A DNA stretch of 64,000 nt from Primulina eburnea (lineage: Eukaryota > Streptophyta > Magnoliopsida > Lamiales > Gesneriaceae), in assembly GCF_022965805.1 (NCBI RefSeq), contig NC_133104.1, forward strand, positions 19,887,071 through 19,951,070, given 5' to 3'. The notes under the pieces were generated by a model. It saw only the letters and a program-made list of their open reading frames with translations, was not told the DNA's origin and searched no databases. Made by a program: the position numbers and the translations under genes. The number at the start of each line of letters is the position of its first letter. The stretch's first letter is position 1. Positions 25,972 through 38,177 of the stretch are shown here, one piece after another.

Positions 25972-27588
25972 TGTGACACCTCTATTCCGTAACGATTAAA
26001 ATACAGCGGAATTTAAAATTTTATTTCATATATGGAAGGAGTTTCAAAATACATTTCATAAAAATGTTTACGAAATAAATACATGATCATTCAAATGATA
26101 TACAAAATACAAAACAATCATTCTTATGATCATGTCCCAAAATATTTGCAAAATAATCTTCCTTCCAACGGTGTATGCATATGACCCCCATCCACGATCA
26201 CTGTCCTGGTCGGTCACTCTTATCTGCATCACATGAAATAACTGAAATGAGAATAAATCTCAGCAAGTGGAACTCTACATAGCAATGATACATAGTTTAC
26301 TCTGTAAAACATGACTTTGAAATCATAAATACCATCAACTCTGAAACATGAATACTGTAGCAATAACTGTAGCAATAGCAATAGCAATAGATAGCAATAC
26401 GATGGTATTCTCTTTTCTCTGGTTGGATTGATATCAATAGTATCTCTGTCTTTGGTTGCAAATATCCCATCGATATAAATCGATAACTGTGAGGGATAAA
26501 AGCCTATGGTCGATGATCATCTAATTGCATGCAATGCTCTAACTATGATAAATCAATCCAATAAAACATTTGAACTCTGAATAGCATTTAAAGCCGTCGT
26601 TTCGCAATCTCTGTCTTTTCTCTTGTATTCCCTTTTTAACAATAGTGAGACATACAATGCCTCCAATAGATAATCAATGAAATCAATACATAACAATGAA
26701 TCAATTGAAGGGAATATCACTTTAAAATCTTTAAAACACAATACATATATCATCATGTGAGCAAAGGGATGAAATTCCACTTACAACCAATAGAACACCT
26801 TCAAACTATACTCTTGGTACACCACCTACAACAATAATCCATAAACAACACCAAAATCAACTCTATATCCAAAAATACAAGTCAAATATCCCATTAAACC
26901 AACAATAACAACACCCTATAACAACTCATCTCCAAAAACCATGTTAGAATCGAACCAAAAACTTACCTAAGCTTCCTTATACCACGGAGAACGTCGATCT
27001 CAAGTCGAATCGTCGAAAAGAAGCTTGGATTGAAGATAGGGAACAAAAGAAATGGTAGAAAACCCTAAGAAATGAGAGGAAATCTCGAAATGAAGGGGAA
27101 GATAAGGTAGAAATGAAGTCAACTCAATCAAAAAGGTATTAAATATCTCGCCCATACTTACACCACGGGTGCGGTCACACAAGCACCGCGGGTGCGCTAA
27201 GCTCACGGCATTCCAACAAAATTCCCATGCACGATCACCGCGGGTGCGGTGCTACAATTACCGCGGGTGCGGTCTCACCGCGGGTGCGGTGCTTACACTG
27301 CCGCGGGTGCGGTGTCCTCACGGTAAAACCATCAAAATTCAACATAAATGACCGCGGGTGCAGTCCTTGCAAGGGTTCGGGTGCGGTACCACTTCGGCCA
27401 AGAACAAACCAAGGCAACTGAAAATCGAACCGAAACACTGAAACGAACAACCAACAACATCTAATACCTCAAGACAACAATAACCAATAATACTATGGCC
27501 CAAAACACAACTCTAAACATCTAAATCATAAAACCCAATAAACACAATAAAGCTTAAACCGTACCGTACACCGGGCTCGGCTATTACA
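25972..27588 (-). repeat. Chromovirus A 3' LTR (complete, 1617 bp)
   Basis: Bounded by TG...CA on both strands: plus-strand TGTGACACC at the left, GGCTATTACA at the right. On the minus strand it starts TGTAATAGCCGAGCCCGG, directly after the polypurine tract. A cluster of ACCGCGGGTGCGGT-type iterations at 27163-27390 lies upstream (minus-strand sense) of an AT-rich TATA-like stretch near 27137-27152. Single-base differences from the 5' LTR pieces at 32188-32423, 40381-41169 and 48369-48813 are few, so insertion was recent. Confidence 0.95.
27163..27390 (-). promoter_or_regulatory. GC-rich iterated motif cluster in A LTR U3
   Basis: About eight copies or near copies of CCGCGGGTGCGGT spaced 10-40 bp apart, each with the CCGCGG palindrome and several CpGs. 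The cluster recurs in the 5' LTR at 48398-48625 and 21182-21409. It lies just upstream of the TATA-like element in the LTR's own (minus) orientation, so it is probably part of the U3 promoter. Confidence 0.6.
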
Positions 27589-27603
27589 ATCTCCCCTCCT
27601 TAG
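27589..27603 (-). other. Polypurine tract of chromovirus A
   Basis: On the minus strand, AAGGAGGGGAGAT immediately precedes the LTR start, the expected plus-strand priming site. Confidence 0.85.
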
Positions 27604-27628
27604 AGGAATTTCGTCCGCGAAATTGACG

Positions 27629-30600
27629 TCACTGCACGAACAACTCAGGATACTTCTCTCTCATCTCATCCTCTGGTTCCCACGTAGCCTCTTCGATCAA
27701 ATGGTTCCTCCAAAGGACTTTAACGATGCCGATCTCTTTGTTCCTCAATACTCTAACTGTGCGATCCAGAATCTGAATCGGAATCTCTTGGTAAGTCAAA
27801 TTCGGCGTCAAGTCCAATGGCTCGTGGCGAAGAACACGGGAAGGATCTGCAATATACTTCCTGAGCATCGATACGTGAAAAACATTATGAACTCTGTCAA
27901 GATCTGGCGGTAGGGCTAATCTGTAGGCTCTGTCACCAACTCTGTCCAAGATCTCAAATGGACCAATAAACCTCGGACTCAACTTGCCCTTCTTTCCAAA
28001 CCTCATCACACCCTTGAGAGGTGCAATCTTCAGAAACACGTGATCGCCAACCTCGAACTGCAAAGGCCTACGACGAACATCTGCATAGCTCTTCTGTCTG
28101 GACTGTGCTGTCTTCATCCTCTCACGGATCACAGCAACAACATCGGCCGTCTGCTGGACCAACTCTTGTCCCAACATCTTTCTCTCGTCAACCTCATCCC
28201 AATACAAAGGCGATCTGCACTTCCTGCCATAAAGAGCCTCATACGGTGCCATGCCAATCGACGCCTGGTAGCTATTGTTGTACGTGAACTCCACAAGTGG
28301 CAATTTAGAATCCAAGCTACCAGAATAGTCAATAGTACAAGCTCTGAGCAAGTCCTCTAAAATCTGAATGACTCTTTCTGACTGACCGTCGCTCTGAGGG
28401 TGATAAGCTGTACTGAAAGCTAACTGTGATCCCATAGCTCTGTGCAGACTCTTCCAAAACTCGGAGGTAAACCTGGGGTCACGATCAGACACGATCGACA
28501 CAGGAACACCGTGAAGTCTAACAATATCTGCAATATAATCCTCGGCATACTGCTTCATGGAGTACGTCGTCTTGACTGGGAGAAAGTGCGCCGACTTGGT
28601 CAATCGATCAACAATGACCCAAATGGAATTATAACCTTTCGGCACTCTGGGAAGACCAGTCACGAAATCCATCGTAATATGCTCCCACTTCCACTGAGGA
28701 ATCGGCAATGATAGCAATGTCCCAGCAGGTCTCTGGTGCTCAATCTTCACCTGCTGACAAGTCAGGCACTGAGAAATGAACAAAGCAATATCTTTCTTCA
28801 TACCTGGCCACCAGTAGAGTCGACGAAGATCCTGATACATCTTCGTACTGCCTGGATGAATCGAATAAGGCGCGGTATGAGCCTCTGTCAAGACATCTCG
28901 CTGAATATCATCGCCAACAGGAACACAAATACGGCCTCTGAAAGTCACCAATCCATCACCATTCGAACCAAACTCTGAATTACCTCTATCCTCTGCTCTA
29001 GCTCTCAACTCTAGCAACTGCACATCGACAGTCTGCTCTCTACGGATCCTGTCCGTCAAAGTAGATCGAATAACCAACGCTGAAAGACGAGCAATGGTAC
29101 CTGGAATCACCAGATCAATCTCCTCTCTCTGAAAATCCATCAACAATGGCCTCTGAATCAAAGAACTCAATGAAGCACTCGACTTGCGGCTCAAAGCATC
29201 GGCCACAACGTTCGCCTTCCCTGGGTGATAACTGATCGTCACATCATAATCTTTGACAAGCTCTAACCACCTCCTCTGCCGCATATTGAGCTCTTTCTGA
29301 GAAAACAGATACTTCAAACTCTTGTGGTCTGTGAAGATCTCACACTTTTCGCCATACAAGTAATGTCTCCAAATCTTCAGGGCGAAAACCACAGCTGTTA
29401 GCACCAAATCATGCGTCGGATAATTCCTCTCATAGTCTTTCAACTGACGAGAAGCATAAGCAATGACCTTACCTCGCTGCATCAGCACTGCACCAAGGCC
29501 TCTCTTCGACGCATCAGTATAGACCACAAAATCCTCGGAACCACTAGGCAAAGAAAGAGCAGGAGCTGTCGTCAATCTATCCTTCAACTCCAGGAATGCA
29601 CTCTGGCAATCAATGGACCACTCGAACTTCACAGTCTCTCTCGTCAAATTGGACAATGGCAGGGCAATCTTGGAGAAATCTGAAATGATACGACGATAGT
29701 AACCCGCCAAACCAAGGAAACTGCGTACCTCTGAAACGGAAGTAGGAATAGGCCAATTCTGAATCGCCTCTATCTTCAATGGATCGACAGCAATGCCATC
29801 CCTCGAAACAACATGGCCTAGAAAAGAAATCTGATCCAACCAAAACTCACACTTCTTCAGCTTGGCAAACAACCTCTTCTCTCGCAACAACTGAAGAACC
29901 ACTCTGAGATGCTCTGCATGAAGCTCTCTGGTCTTGGAATAGATCAGAATATCGTCGATAAAGACAATGACGAAGCTATCCAGATAAGGCTTGAACACAC
30001 GGTTCATCAGGTCTATGAAGACTGAAGGGGCATTGGTCAGACCAAAAGACATCACAAGAAACTCAAAATGACCATACCTGGTCCTGAAAGCCGTCTTAGG
30101 GATATCGGACTCCCTAACCTTCAACTGATAGTAGCCAGACCGAAGATCAATCTTCGAAAAGACAGTGGCACCATGGAGCTGGTCAAATAGGTCGTCAATC
30201 CGTGGCAACGGATACTTGTTCTTGACAGTCACTTTGTTAAGCTCCCTGTAGTCGATACACAGCCGCAAAGATCCATCCTTCTTCTTGACAAACAGAACCG
30301 GAGCTCCCCAAGGCGAAGAACTCGGACGAATAAAACCCTTGTCTAAAAGATCCTGCAACTGAATCTTCAACTCCTTCATCTCAGTAGGGGCCATCCTGTA
30401 CAGAGCCTTGGAGATAGGAACCGTACCTGGAGCTAAATCGATAACGAACTCAACATCTCTGTCCGGCGGCAAACCCGGAACATCATCCTCAAACACATCA
30501 GCAAAATCCCTCACAACATCAATATCATCTATATTCAACTTAATCAGTCTATCCACATCCACAATAGAAGCAAGAAACCCATCGCAACCTCTACACAGCA

Positions 30601-31180
30601 ATCTCTCAGCCTCAAGACAAGAAATAAAAGGAAGGACCAGCGAAGTACCTGAGCTGGCGAGAACTCCTCCCTGACCATCATCTGCAAAAGTCACCTTCTT
30701 AGCAGCACAATCGATAACTGCACGGTAAGTCGAAAGCCAATCCAAGCCAAGAATAACATCAAAGGCAACCATCGGGATGACAATCAAATCAGCAAAAACC
30801 TCCCTATCAACAATACGAACGGGGCAAGCAAACACAATCGATGTCGGGCACAACACGTCCCCCGAAGGCAAAACAACACTGAGCTGGAGGGAAAGAACAG
30901 AAGGAACTATACCCAAAGATCTCAAAAACAATTCAGACATAAAAGAATGAGTAGAACCAGTATCTATCAAAGTCGTAGCTACTCTGCCTGAAATCAAAAT
31001 AGTACTAGAGATCAATGAAGAATCATGATTAATACCTTCTTTCGTCATCGTAAAGATACGACCCTGCACCTTCCCTTGGCTAGCTCCTCGTGGACAATTT
31101 CTGGCAACGTGGCCTGCCGTGCCACAACGGTAACAAGAATGAGTGCCAAGTCGCACTCTCCTCGATGATGCTTGCCACAC
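27629..31180 (-). CDS. pol: Pol polyprotein of Tekay/Del-type chromovirus A
   Basis: An uninterrupted 1183-residue frame. Domains in order: zinc knuckle [14 protein letters not shown] (16-29); aspartic protease with LIDTGS (about 71-76); reverse transcriptase (about 260-450) with the catalytic motif FIDD at 407-410; RNase H from YTDAS (about 554); integrase zinc finger (H775 region to CLTC at 805-808); integrase core D838, D899, E935 with exact D-35-E spacing; a GPF-type region ([18 protein letters not shown]); and a C-terminal chromodomain-like segment (about 1128-1180, LRNKEI...VLWRNH...EEATWE). Chromodomain and sequence style indicate the Tekay/Del lineage. Intact length suggests recent activity. 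The upstream gag is in a different frame. Confidence 0.96.
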   Translation of the reverse strand: MWQASSRRVRLGTHSCYRCGTAGHVARNCPRGASQGKVQGRIFTMTKEGINHDSSLISSTILISGRVATTLIDTGSTHSFMSELFLRSLGIVPSVLSLQLSVVLPSGDVLCPTSIVFACPVRIVDREVFADLIVIPMVAFDVILGLDWLSTYRAVIDCAAKKVTFADDGQGGVLASSGTSLVLPFISCLEAERLLCRGCDGFLASIVDVDRLIKLNIDDIDVVRDFADVFEDDVPGLPPDRDVEFVIDLAPGTVPISKALYRMAPTEMKELKIQLQDLLDKGFIRPSSSPWGAPVLFVKKKDGSLRLCIDYRELNKVTVKNKYPLPRIDDLFDQLHGATVFSKIDLRSGYYQLKVRESDIPKTAFRTRYGHFEFLVMSFGLTNAPSVFIDLMNRVFKPYLDSFVIVFIDDILIYSKTRELHAEHLRVVLQLLREKRLFAKLKKCEFWLDQISFLGHVVSRDGIAVDPLKIEAIQNWPIPTSVSEVRSFLGLAGYYRRIISDFSKIALPLSNLTRETVKFEWSIDCQSAFLELKDRLTTAPALSLPSGSEDFVVYTDASKRGLGAVLMQRGKVIAYASRQLKDYERNYPTHDLVLTAVVFALKIWRHYLYGEKCEIFTDHKSLKYLFSQKELNMRQRRWLELVKDYDVTISYHPGKANVVADALSRKSSASLSSLIQRPLLMDFQREEIDLVIPGTIARLSALVIRSTLTDRIRREQTVDVQLLELRARAEDRGNSEFGSNGDGLVTFRGRICVPVGDDIQRDVLTEAHTAPYSIHPGSTKMYQDLRRLYWWPGMKKDIALFISQCLTCQQVKIEHQRPAGTLLSLPIPQWKWEHITMDFVTGLPRVPKGYNSIWVIVDRLTKSAHFLPVKTTYSMKQYAEDYIADIVRLHGVPVSIVSDRDPRFTSEFWKSLHRAMGSQLAFSTAYHPQSDGQSERVIQILEDLLRACTIDYSGSLDSKLPLVEFTYNNSYQASIGMAPYEALYGRKCRSPLYWDEVDERKMLGQELVQQTADVVAVIRERMKTAQSRQKSYADVRRRPLQFEVGDHVFLKIAPLKGVMRFGKKGKLSPRFIGPFEILDRVGDRAYRLALPPDLDRVHNVFHVSMLRKYIADPSRVLRHEPLDLTPNLTYQEIPIQILDRTVRVLRNKEIGIVKVLWRNHLIEEATWEPEDEMREKYPELFVQ

Positions 31181-32052
31181 TTAGGACACAGTGGTTTCTC
31201 GGGATCAACTGGAACTGGCGGTGGTCTAGGACTCGGCTCCATCTTGCCCTTGCCCTTGCCCTTGAAACGATCCCTGCCCCTCTGATTAGAACCCTGGCCT
31301 CTCTGAGCAATAGCTTGATGCCTCTCTTGCCTCTCCCTGGCGATGTCCTTCTCATCCTGCTCGGCCAACAAAGCTTTGGACACGATCTCCTTGAAAGTAA
31401 CAGCCTTGGACATGTTGATATCACGACGAATCTCTGCTCTAAGGCCTCGAATGAAATGAGCGCCTTTATCCTTGTCATTGGAAGCAATGTACGGAGCAAA
31501 TAGGCAACCCTCTTCAAACTTCAGAATATACTCACCAACATCCAAGCTCCCCTGACGAAGCTCCAAGAACTCCGTAACCTTCCTCGCTCGAAGTGCATTG
31601 GGGAAATACTTGTCATAGAACAAGTCTGTGAACTTTGACCACTTCAATGTCGCAACATCAACTCCAACCTTTGTCGCATTCCACCAAATGCGGGCAGCCT
31701 TAACCAACATGAAAACGGCACAGCTGATCCTGTCTTTGTCCTCGTACTGGAGATGATCGAAGATCGCCTCTAAAGCCTTGACCCACTCGACAGCAACTAG
31801 AGGATCGGTGCTACCTGCGAATTCCGGTGGATCCATTCTCTTGAAAGCAGAAAATACGGCATCAGTGCCAACAGCCTGTGCAACCTGACCTCTCACTTGG
31901 CCTCTACCCTGTCCAGTTCCTTGCATACGAATGAGCTGCTGAATCTGCTCGCTATGCACCTTAGCCTGCTCCTTAAGCAACTTGCCGAACTCGTCGACAA
32001 CTCTCGAGGAAGAACTATCCTCACCCTCGGTCGCCTTACGCTTAGGAGGCAT
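31045..32052 (-). CDS. gag: Gag of chromovirus A
   Basis: 335-residue frame starting MPPKRKA, with the Retrotrans_gag core at about 70-210 ([39 protein letters not shown]). A basic Gln/Arg/Gly-rich tail and a first zinc-binding half-site [12 protein letters not shown] (289-300) follow. After residue 300 (around 31150) homology moves to the pol frame, whose own CCHC knuckle follows at once. The last ~35 residues are therefore out-of-frame read-through. A single-base length change within the knuckle region explains this, either as a disabling lesion or as a frameshift site. The start is the first Met and follows the primer binding site by about 120 bp. Confidence 0.9.
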   Translation of the reverse strand: MPPKRKATEGEDSSSSRVVDEFGKLLKEQAKVHSEQIQQLIRMQGTGQGRGQVRGQVAQAVGTDAVFSAFKRMDPPEFAGSTDPLVAVEWVKALEAIFDHLQYEDKDRISCAVFMLVKAARIWWNATKVGVDVATLKWSKFTDLFYDKYFPNALRARKVTEFLELRQGSLDVGEYILKFEEGCLFAPYIASNDKDKGAHFIRGLRAEIRRDINMSKAVTFKEIVSKALLAEQDEKDIARERQERHQAIAQRGQGSNQRGRDRFKGKGKGKMEPSPRPPPVPVDPEKPLCPKCGKHHRGECDLALILVTVVARQATLPEIVHEELAKGRCRVVSLR

Positions 32053-32170
32053 ACTCTACAATTGCTCACAAGACACCAATCAACAGATAACAATGAATAG
32101 ATAGATGCAAGAAAACATACCCGGACAGTTGAAAGCAGACGAAGTCATATGCATTGGTCCGAAGAACACC

Positions 32171-32182
32171 GCTCTGATACCA
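32171..32182 (-). other. Primer binding site of chromovirus A
   Basis: The minus strand reads TGGTATCAGAGC five bases after the LTR end, the initiator tRNA-Met type site. Confidence 0.92.
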
Positions 32183-32187
32183 CTAAA

Positions 32188-32423
32188 TGTGACACCTCTA
32201 TCCCGTAACGATTAAAATACAGCAGAATTTAAAATTTTATTTCATATATGGAAGGAGTTTCAAAATACATTTCATAAAAATGTTTACAAAATAAATACAT
32301 GATCATTCAAATGATATACAAAATACAAAACAATCATTCTTATGATCATGTCCCAAAATATTTGCAAAATAATCTTCCTTCCAACGGTGTATGCATATGA
32401 CCCCCATCCACGATCACTGTCCT
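32188..32423 (-). repeat. Chromovirus A 5' LTR, inner segment
   Basis: TGTGACACCTCTATCCCGTA... matches 25972-26207 with a few substitutions. It is cut cleanly at 32423 by the TGTAATG terminus of element C. The remainder of this LTR is at 40381-41169 and 48369-48813. Confidence 0.93.
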
Positions 32424-32592
32424 TGTAATGCCCGAGAATTTAATTACCGTAATCTGAAATGATTTGGATATGATTACTGTAATCGGAGATTAATCCGGAA
32501 TGATTTATTAAATTAATCGAGATGATTATAGACGGGACGCGTTCTTGTTAGATTTTGAAAGGCAGAATATTGCATGTGCGTGACTCGAAGGT

Positions 32593-32860
32593 CTCGCGCA
32601 TATGCGCGAGAAGTGTACGCGCATATGCGCGAGCCATGCGAGAAGCCAAGGGAGAAATCCAGAAATTTTGACGCACATGCGCGGTGTAAGTGCGCGCACA
32701 TGCGCGGCAAGGCCAGAACCAGTGGCGCATATGCGCGAGTAGAGTGGCGCATATGCGCGGGAGGGCCAGAAGGGGTGGCGCATATGCGCGAGTAGCAGTT
32801 TCGCCGAGACAGTAGGTCTCGCGCATATGCGCGAGTAGTGGCCGCGCATATGCGCGAGAC
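32593..32860. promoter_or_regulatory. Palindrome cluster in C left LTR (9 copies)
   Basis: Nine copies or near copies of the perfect palindrome CGCGCATATGCGCG (core GCGCATATGCGC; two have CACATG) within 270 bp, about 40 bp upstream of a TA-repeat TATA region at 32902-32925. The right LTR has ten copies, so the cluster changes copy number. Confidence 0.75.
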
Positions 32861-33084
32861 GTGCTGCGTGAAGAAGTACGCCACTTGTCTTGCATGCATA
32901 AAACATATATATATATATATGTATGTAAAGAATTGAAATTTCTCAGAATTGCTGGAGAGAAGAAATCGGTTTTGAGGGAAAAAGCTTCGTTCTTATTTTC
33001 TTAAATTGATTTGCGAGTAAACCGTCTATCTGAATTGGAATCCGACTTCGGTACTGTGTTACTATCAACGCAGGCTACACAAGG

Positions 33085-33102
33085 ACGTAAGTTTTATTAC
33101 GT
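33085..33102 (+). promoter_or_regulatory. Hairpin containing a 5' splice donor (element C)
   Basis: ACGTAA and TTACGT form a perfect 6-bp inverted repeat around a GTTTTA loop, and the stem includes the start of GTAAGT. The same hairpin is in element B at 41702-41719. It could mask the donor and leave part of the RNA unspliced. The candidate first intron runs from 33087 to the TTTCAG ending at 33554. Confidence 0.4.
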
Positions 33103-33561
33103 TTAGACAAGATTTGAATTTATGATGTTGTTAGAATTGAATATGATTTAGATATGGTGTTTCTACTACCGTATATATTGTAGAATCGAAGTCAGAGTTA
33201 GAAATAGACTGGTTATGGCATTGTTATGAATTTTAGAGTGGATTTGATTGAGGTTGCTATCAGGATTATGCTGTTATTCATTCTACAAGGTACAGATACT
33301 GAAGTTATAGATTGTACTGAGATTTATTAGGAATTCTGGTAGTGTAATTGTGATGTTAAGACTGACAGGATTACAAGACTGTAGTGTTATGCCGTCTAAA
33401 CATCAGTTGGTACAAATTGATCAGATTCAGTATTGGTTTCTGTTATCTTGTGATATGGTTGATATGAATCAGATTGTAGTTATTCAGATGTTGACCAGAC
33501 AGATTTTGAATTGGATTATACATTGATACAGTGTATTGATTATTGTCATTTCAGATCAGAT

Positions 33562-33613
33562 ATGGACAAATTCGACTTCGAGACTTCGTCTTCATCAGAC
33601 GGGGACGACAAAG
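33562..33613 (+). CDS. Putative LTR-encoded first exon of element C Gag
   Basis: The ATG follows TTTCAG closely. The 17 codons give a Ser/Asp-rich peptide with TSSSSDG, and the exon ends AAAG/GTATAA in phase 1. Joining to the acceptor ATCAG at 34920 completes an Asp codon and leads straight into the gag frame. Compared with element B, third-position and conservative changes dominate, and both exon boundaries and phase are kept. Predicted from sequence; no transcript evidence is available here. Confidence 0.55.
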
Positions 33614-34554
33614 GTATAATTCATGTGATATTCGGGAAGAACAACTCAATTGAGATCGCGTTGAGTTGCCCACTAAATCACATACTATACTCTTGTTTAT
33701 GTGTATATGATTATGCAATGATTATAGATTGTTATTCATGCATTAAGATAGGACAGTCTGGAGATCAGGCAGACTACTAGATGTTCGGCGATATCTCAGC
33801 TTAGGGGAAGATCACCGCCCCTTTGTAGATGTGGATACAGATCAGGCCGAAGTCTAGGAATAAGACGTACAGCACCTCGATTGGTAGGGTAGGTGACAGC
33901 CAGTGACGTCTTATTCACCCCGGGATCCCTAGAGTTATAGTTGAGTCGAGTCTAGACATGATTTGATTAGGACTGCATGCACATATGGATGTGGCTCCTA
34001 GATCATGGGACCCATCGTTATTGCTTCCAGTTGTGCTAGCATGTTTTTATGATTTAGATTGGTTATATGCATGTTTAGCTGATTTGAAGTGCATGATTGT
34101 TGTGATTAGATTTCATAGCTTATGAAATCTCATGTTTTGATTTTATTCATGACAGCATGTTTCATGAACTATTTTATGTATATACATGTTTACCATGTTT
34201 TATACTGGGATTTATTTCTCACCGGAGTTATCCGGCTGTTGTCTTGTTTTGTATGTGTGCATGACAACAGGTGGGGCTAGATCAGGGTCAAGATGATGAT
34301 GAGAGAAGACGAGTGTAGCGTGGTGATTCCGGACTTACAGTAGACTTGGTTTTATTACTGGACTTTAGTAGTTGAACCTTAGATTAGCTTGATGTACTTT
34401 AATACTGAAATGTATTTTATACAGACATGTATAGTATTTAGATTCCATTACCTTCCGCAGTTATATCTTAAAACGAAAAAATTTGTAGACCCTGTTTTAT
34501 CTTAATTGATAATTAAATCCCAAAGATGATTAGCGTCCGGGTCCCCACAACAGG

Positions 34555-34566
34555 TGGTATCAGAGC
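34555..34566 (+). other. Primer binding site of element C
   Basis: TGGTATCAGAGC five bases after the LTR end, initiator tRNA-Met type. Confidence 0.9.
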
Positions 34567-34920
34567 GAAGATCCTTTAGATATAGATCTTTTAGACTGAG
34601 ATAGTCAGAACTGATAGATCTTTTAGACTGAGTTAGATTGAGATAGAAGAGATTGAGCGGGGTAGATGAATTTTCTTTCTTTCCTTGCATGTGTGTGCTA
34701 GCATGAGATTGATTCTAATGTTGATTGACATTATGTGCTAGCATGAGACTATGTGTTACTGCTTTAAGATACATGTTTACCTGATTATATGATTTGAATG
34801 GGTATTATGTATTCTTGAGTATGAATCAGATCGGATTCATGATCAGCAGTAAGATGCTCAGGATCAGAAAGGATTGGCACAGCATTGTATTATTGGGTTA
34901 CTAATGTTTGTGGTAATCAG

Positions 34921-35873
34921 ATATACCTCCCCGAAGGATGTTGGAAACAGGCAGTACATCGTATGAACAGCCATATATACCAGAACCGCAGATAGATGTG
35001 TCAGCGACTCCGATGGAAACCAAGTTGGCAGAATTTCAGTTATTTCAGCCGCCGATTCTGAGTGGTACAGAGACGCCTGAAACGTGTCAGCACTGGGTTG
35101 AGGACATAGAGATATTGTTTGATCTACTGGATTGTACAGATGACCAAAGAGTTAAATTGGTATTTCACCAATTACAAGAGGCTGCCAGAAGTTGGTGGAT
35201 TACAATCAAAAGAGTATTAGCACTACGTGGTACTGTGATCACGTGGGAAGTCTTCAAGACTGAATTCTATCAAAGATTTTTCTCCGCCTCGTACCGAGAA
35301 GACAAGAAAGCAGAGTTTGAGAATTTAAGTCAAGGTCAATTGAATATTGATGATTATGCTGCTAAATTTTCTACTCTGTTGCGTTTTGCTCCTCATATGG
35401 CTAGGGATGATGAAGCTGTAGTGAATCAATTCATTAGAGGATTGAATTCGGAGATAGTTGCATTCATGAATCTACAGCGACCCTATCACTTTGCTGATGT
35501 CTTGAGTAAAGCAAAGAGAGCAGAAGAGAGTTTGATTCGACAATTAACGAGGTTGTGTGTGAAGCAACCCCAGACACCACAATCCCCTTCGAGATTTGAA
35601 CGTGGCAGCACGAGTGGAAAGCAAGATTTGCTGAAAGCTCGGAAGAAACAGTTCAAGAAGTTAGGCAGTGGTTCCTCCAGTTCCAGTGGTTCCAGTCCGA
35701 GTTATACTGGAGTCTATTGCGCTAGGTGTGGAGGGAGACATCCCACTGAACAATGCCAGGGAGTGACTGGTAGATGCAATATCTGCGGACAGCATGGGCA
35801 TTTTGCTAGAGTGTGTCCTCAGAAGGGTTCCCAAAGATTCTGGGGAGCAGGACCATCGGGTGGCAATGCGTGA
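34921..35873 (+). CDS. gag: Gag of gag-only LTR element C
   Basis: Capsid/nucleocapsid Gag. An ATG at 34938 gives 311 residues, and the frame is also open from the putative splice acceptor at 34920. The Retrotrans_gag core spans about 25-190 (PPILSGTETPETCQHWVEDIEIL, AARSWW, FYQRFFSASYREDK, QFIRGLNSEI). A Ser-rich linker (GSGSSSSSGSS) and zinc knuckles CARCGGRHPTEQC (261-273) and CNICGQHGHFARVC (280-293) follow. It is clearly related to element B Gag but diverged throughout. No polymerase follows, so the element is non-autonomous and resembles described plant TR-GAG elements. Confidence 0.9.
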
Positions 35874-38177
35874 AAAACAGACCCAGTAGTTACAACAGGT
35901 ACCCTTCTTTATGATTATATTGCATACGTATTGATATATACTAATGCATTCTTTATGAGTATCTATGAATGAATAGCATGGAGATAGGCTGTATCTGTTG
36001 GGTCTGTATATACTGTAGTATTGATTCCTTGGCTGTTGAGGAATATGTTGATATCAGAAATTTCTGTGACATATTATATACTCAGTTAGATTAGGATGGG
36101 ACTGGATTAGATTATGATGTACTTGTAATTGTCTGATTTGGATTGCATTATTGACATGTATATGCTAAACAAGTACAGAAATATCGTAGAATGTGTTCCA
36201 GAAATAGTAAGATTAAGACCAGATCTAGGTGATAAATGAGGATTTTCGATCCAGAAGTCCTTAGAACATTGTAGGGTTTAGGACTCGATTATTACAGAAA
36301 GGAACAGATGGCATCCTTATGTATCCAGTAGATCCACTGAAATCGAGTCTAAAAATTTGATAGTAAGATAATAGTTAACTGGTGTTTGCTTAGATAAGAT
36401 GTCAGATGGGTTCTCTATCAGAGAGAATTGAAAGAATTGACAGATTAAAGTATGGGCTAAAGAATCCAGTTAATTGTGTATTTCTCTTGAAGACATTTTA
36501 GTTCTGTTTCTAGATTGACAGATTATGTGTTCAGGGGTATTTTGAAGAATTATGCTTGTTATATCTATGATTCTGGGATATATCCACAGCATCTGATTGG
36601 TTATATTGAATATTTGAAGACTGGGTTAAATATTCTGAGAACTGTGATTATGGTATACAGCACTGGGTCAGGTAGGGATCCGAATGCAGTTATTGATACA
36701 GGTTTATATTCAGATTATGCGGTATCAGGAATATCAAAATTAGCAGAATGTCAAAGATGTCAGAATTTTATTAGCTGGTTTGAGCAGATTGCCTTCTTCT
36801 GATTTTCTTATTCTCGTATTGCTGTATATCTGCTGAGTATTGTTATTGTTCTAAATCAGTATTTGAGACATTTTATATTGGTTGGGAGTATATTCTATTT
36901 GCAGATGAGATATAGCAGTTGATCTGGGCAGTATGAAGATTTGGTCAGCCAGCCAGAATTTATTATGTTATGAGTTTTTTAAACTCACTAGATCTGTATA
37001 AGTTCTTTCTATTCAGAATTCGATGTGATATTACCGTTATTGTGAATCAGTGTAATACAGTTTATTGTAAACAGTGGAAATCAGAGCAGAGTATCGTTTA
37101 CAGTAACAGATATGTGACTTTGTGTTTGTATCAGACAGACTACTTCTATTGTGTGATGTCAGAATGTTTCCGAATTATTTATAGCTTTTGATATGGGTAG
37201 TCAGAGCCAAATGCCAGGTAGGTATTTCTTCATTATTTTATATTATTAACAGATTGTTTATACCGGATAGTTCGAATCTGAAGTCACAAGTAGTGTCAGA
37301 AATGCACCGCAGGAGATTCAGTTTTCATTCAGATATTTCAGAATGTATGATACTCGAACAAATAGTGTTGGTATAGACAGATTTGATCAGTTATAACCGA
37401 ATTTGTACCGAAAGGTTGGAAAAAAAAAATGGTACTGATATGTCTGGATCGCTAACAAAAGAAGCCAGAAAGCTAGGAATCAAAAGATTATTACCGACTT
37501 AGTATAATCCTGAATAGAAATGGAAGTACATTTCTAGGACTGATGTAATGAAATTACCGCCATTTTCTTCAGACTGGGATATGGTATGATCGTGATTGAT
37601 AGATTGTTCAATCTATATCTAGTAGTTTGTAAAGATGATGTACAAACAGAACTAAGTGACAGAGATCCCTGTCAAAGAAATAGTCAGATTGACTAGAATG
37701 ATGATTTCGAGTAGAGTATATCAGACTATGATTACGATTAAGTGTGTACTTGTGATAGATTATATCATCAGCTCTCTCTGGCAGATTGTTCACAAAGTGA
37801 CCGGTAGTCGGAGTGTTTAGTTCAGATAGTGAAAGATATTGGTAGAACTCTAGTGCTGAATGTTAGCACTAGTTACCAAGATAATTCAGAATGGATAGAT
37901 GTAGGAAACCAATGTCGGATGATGACGATTGGTATTTGAAACCGAAGATGGAATAGGTCCTTGATTGGAATAAACAGATGGAATAGCAACTACAGGTGGT
38001 ATTGCTTTGTTATGGATTGCAATTGGCGTATATGGGTATTGTATAGCCGGTAATATGCGATTGATTCGGCTAGTGAAATGAGTTTGGATGTGAAACTCTG
38101 TCAAACAGATCTTCGGATAGATGTGGTTTGATGATTGGTGAGTTCGAGGACGAACTCAGATTTAAGAGGGGGAGAAA
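35874..38177 (+). repeat. Element C internal non-coding region
   Basis: About 2.3 kb with no polymerase, protease or integrase motif in any frame. The sequence is AT-rich and CAGA-rich, like element B's. The longest frames (about 95 codons near 36515-36802) have no recognisable domain. It ends in the polypurine tract TTTAAGAGGGGGAGAAA at 38163-38177. Confidence 0.85.

Larger units (their letters stand above)
32424..34549 (+). repeat. Element C left LTR (2126 bp)
   Basis: Starts TGTAATGCCCGAGAATTTAA and ends GGGTCCCCACA before the primer binding site. In order it holds a CGCGCATATGCGCG palindrome cluster, a TA-rich TATA region, a 5' untranslated stretch with a GTAAGT donor in a hairpin, a TTTCAG acceptor, the putative Gag first exon, and an R/U5-like block strongly conserved with element B. 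Confidence 0.93.

Noticed and set aside
32513..32906. Arg/Ala/His-rich frames of 115-128 codons in the C LTR
   Set aside because: They are translations of the CGCGCATATGCGCG palindromes, appearing in all frames and both strands (HMR, RICA, YAR repeats). No domain or conservation beyond the repeat.
34555..34566. tRNA gene fragment
   Set aside because: TGGTATCAGAGC matches the complement of a tRNA 3' end but has no cloverleaf around it; it is a primer binding site.
36515..36802. 95-codon frame in element C tail as a gene
   Set aside because: No recognisable domain, not preserved in the colinear region of element B, and within range for chance frames in such AT-rich sequence.
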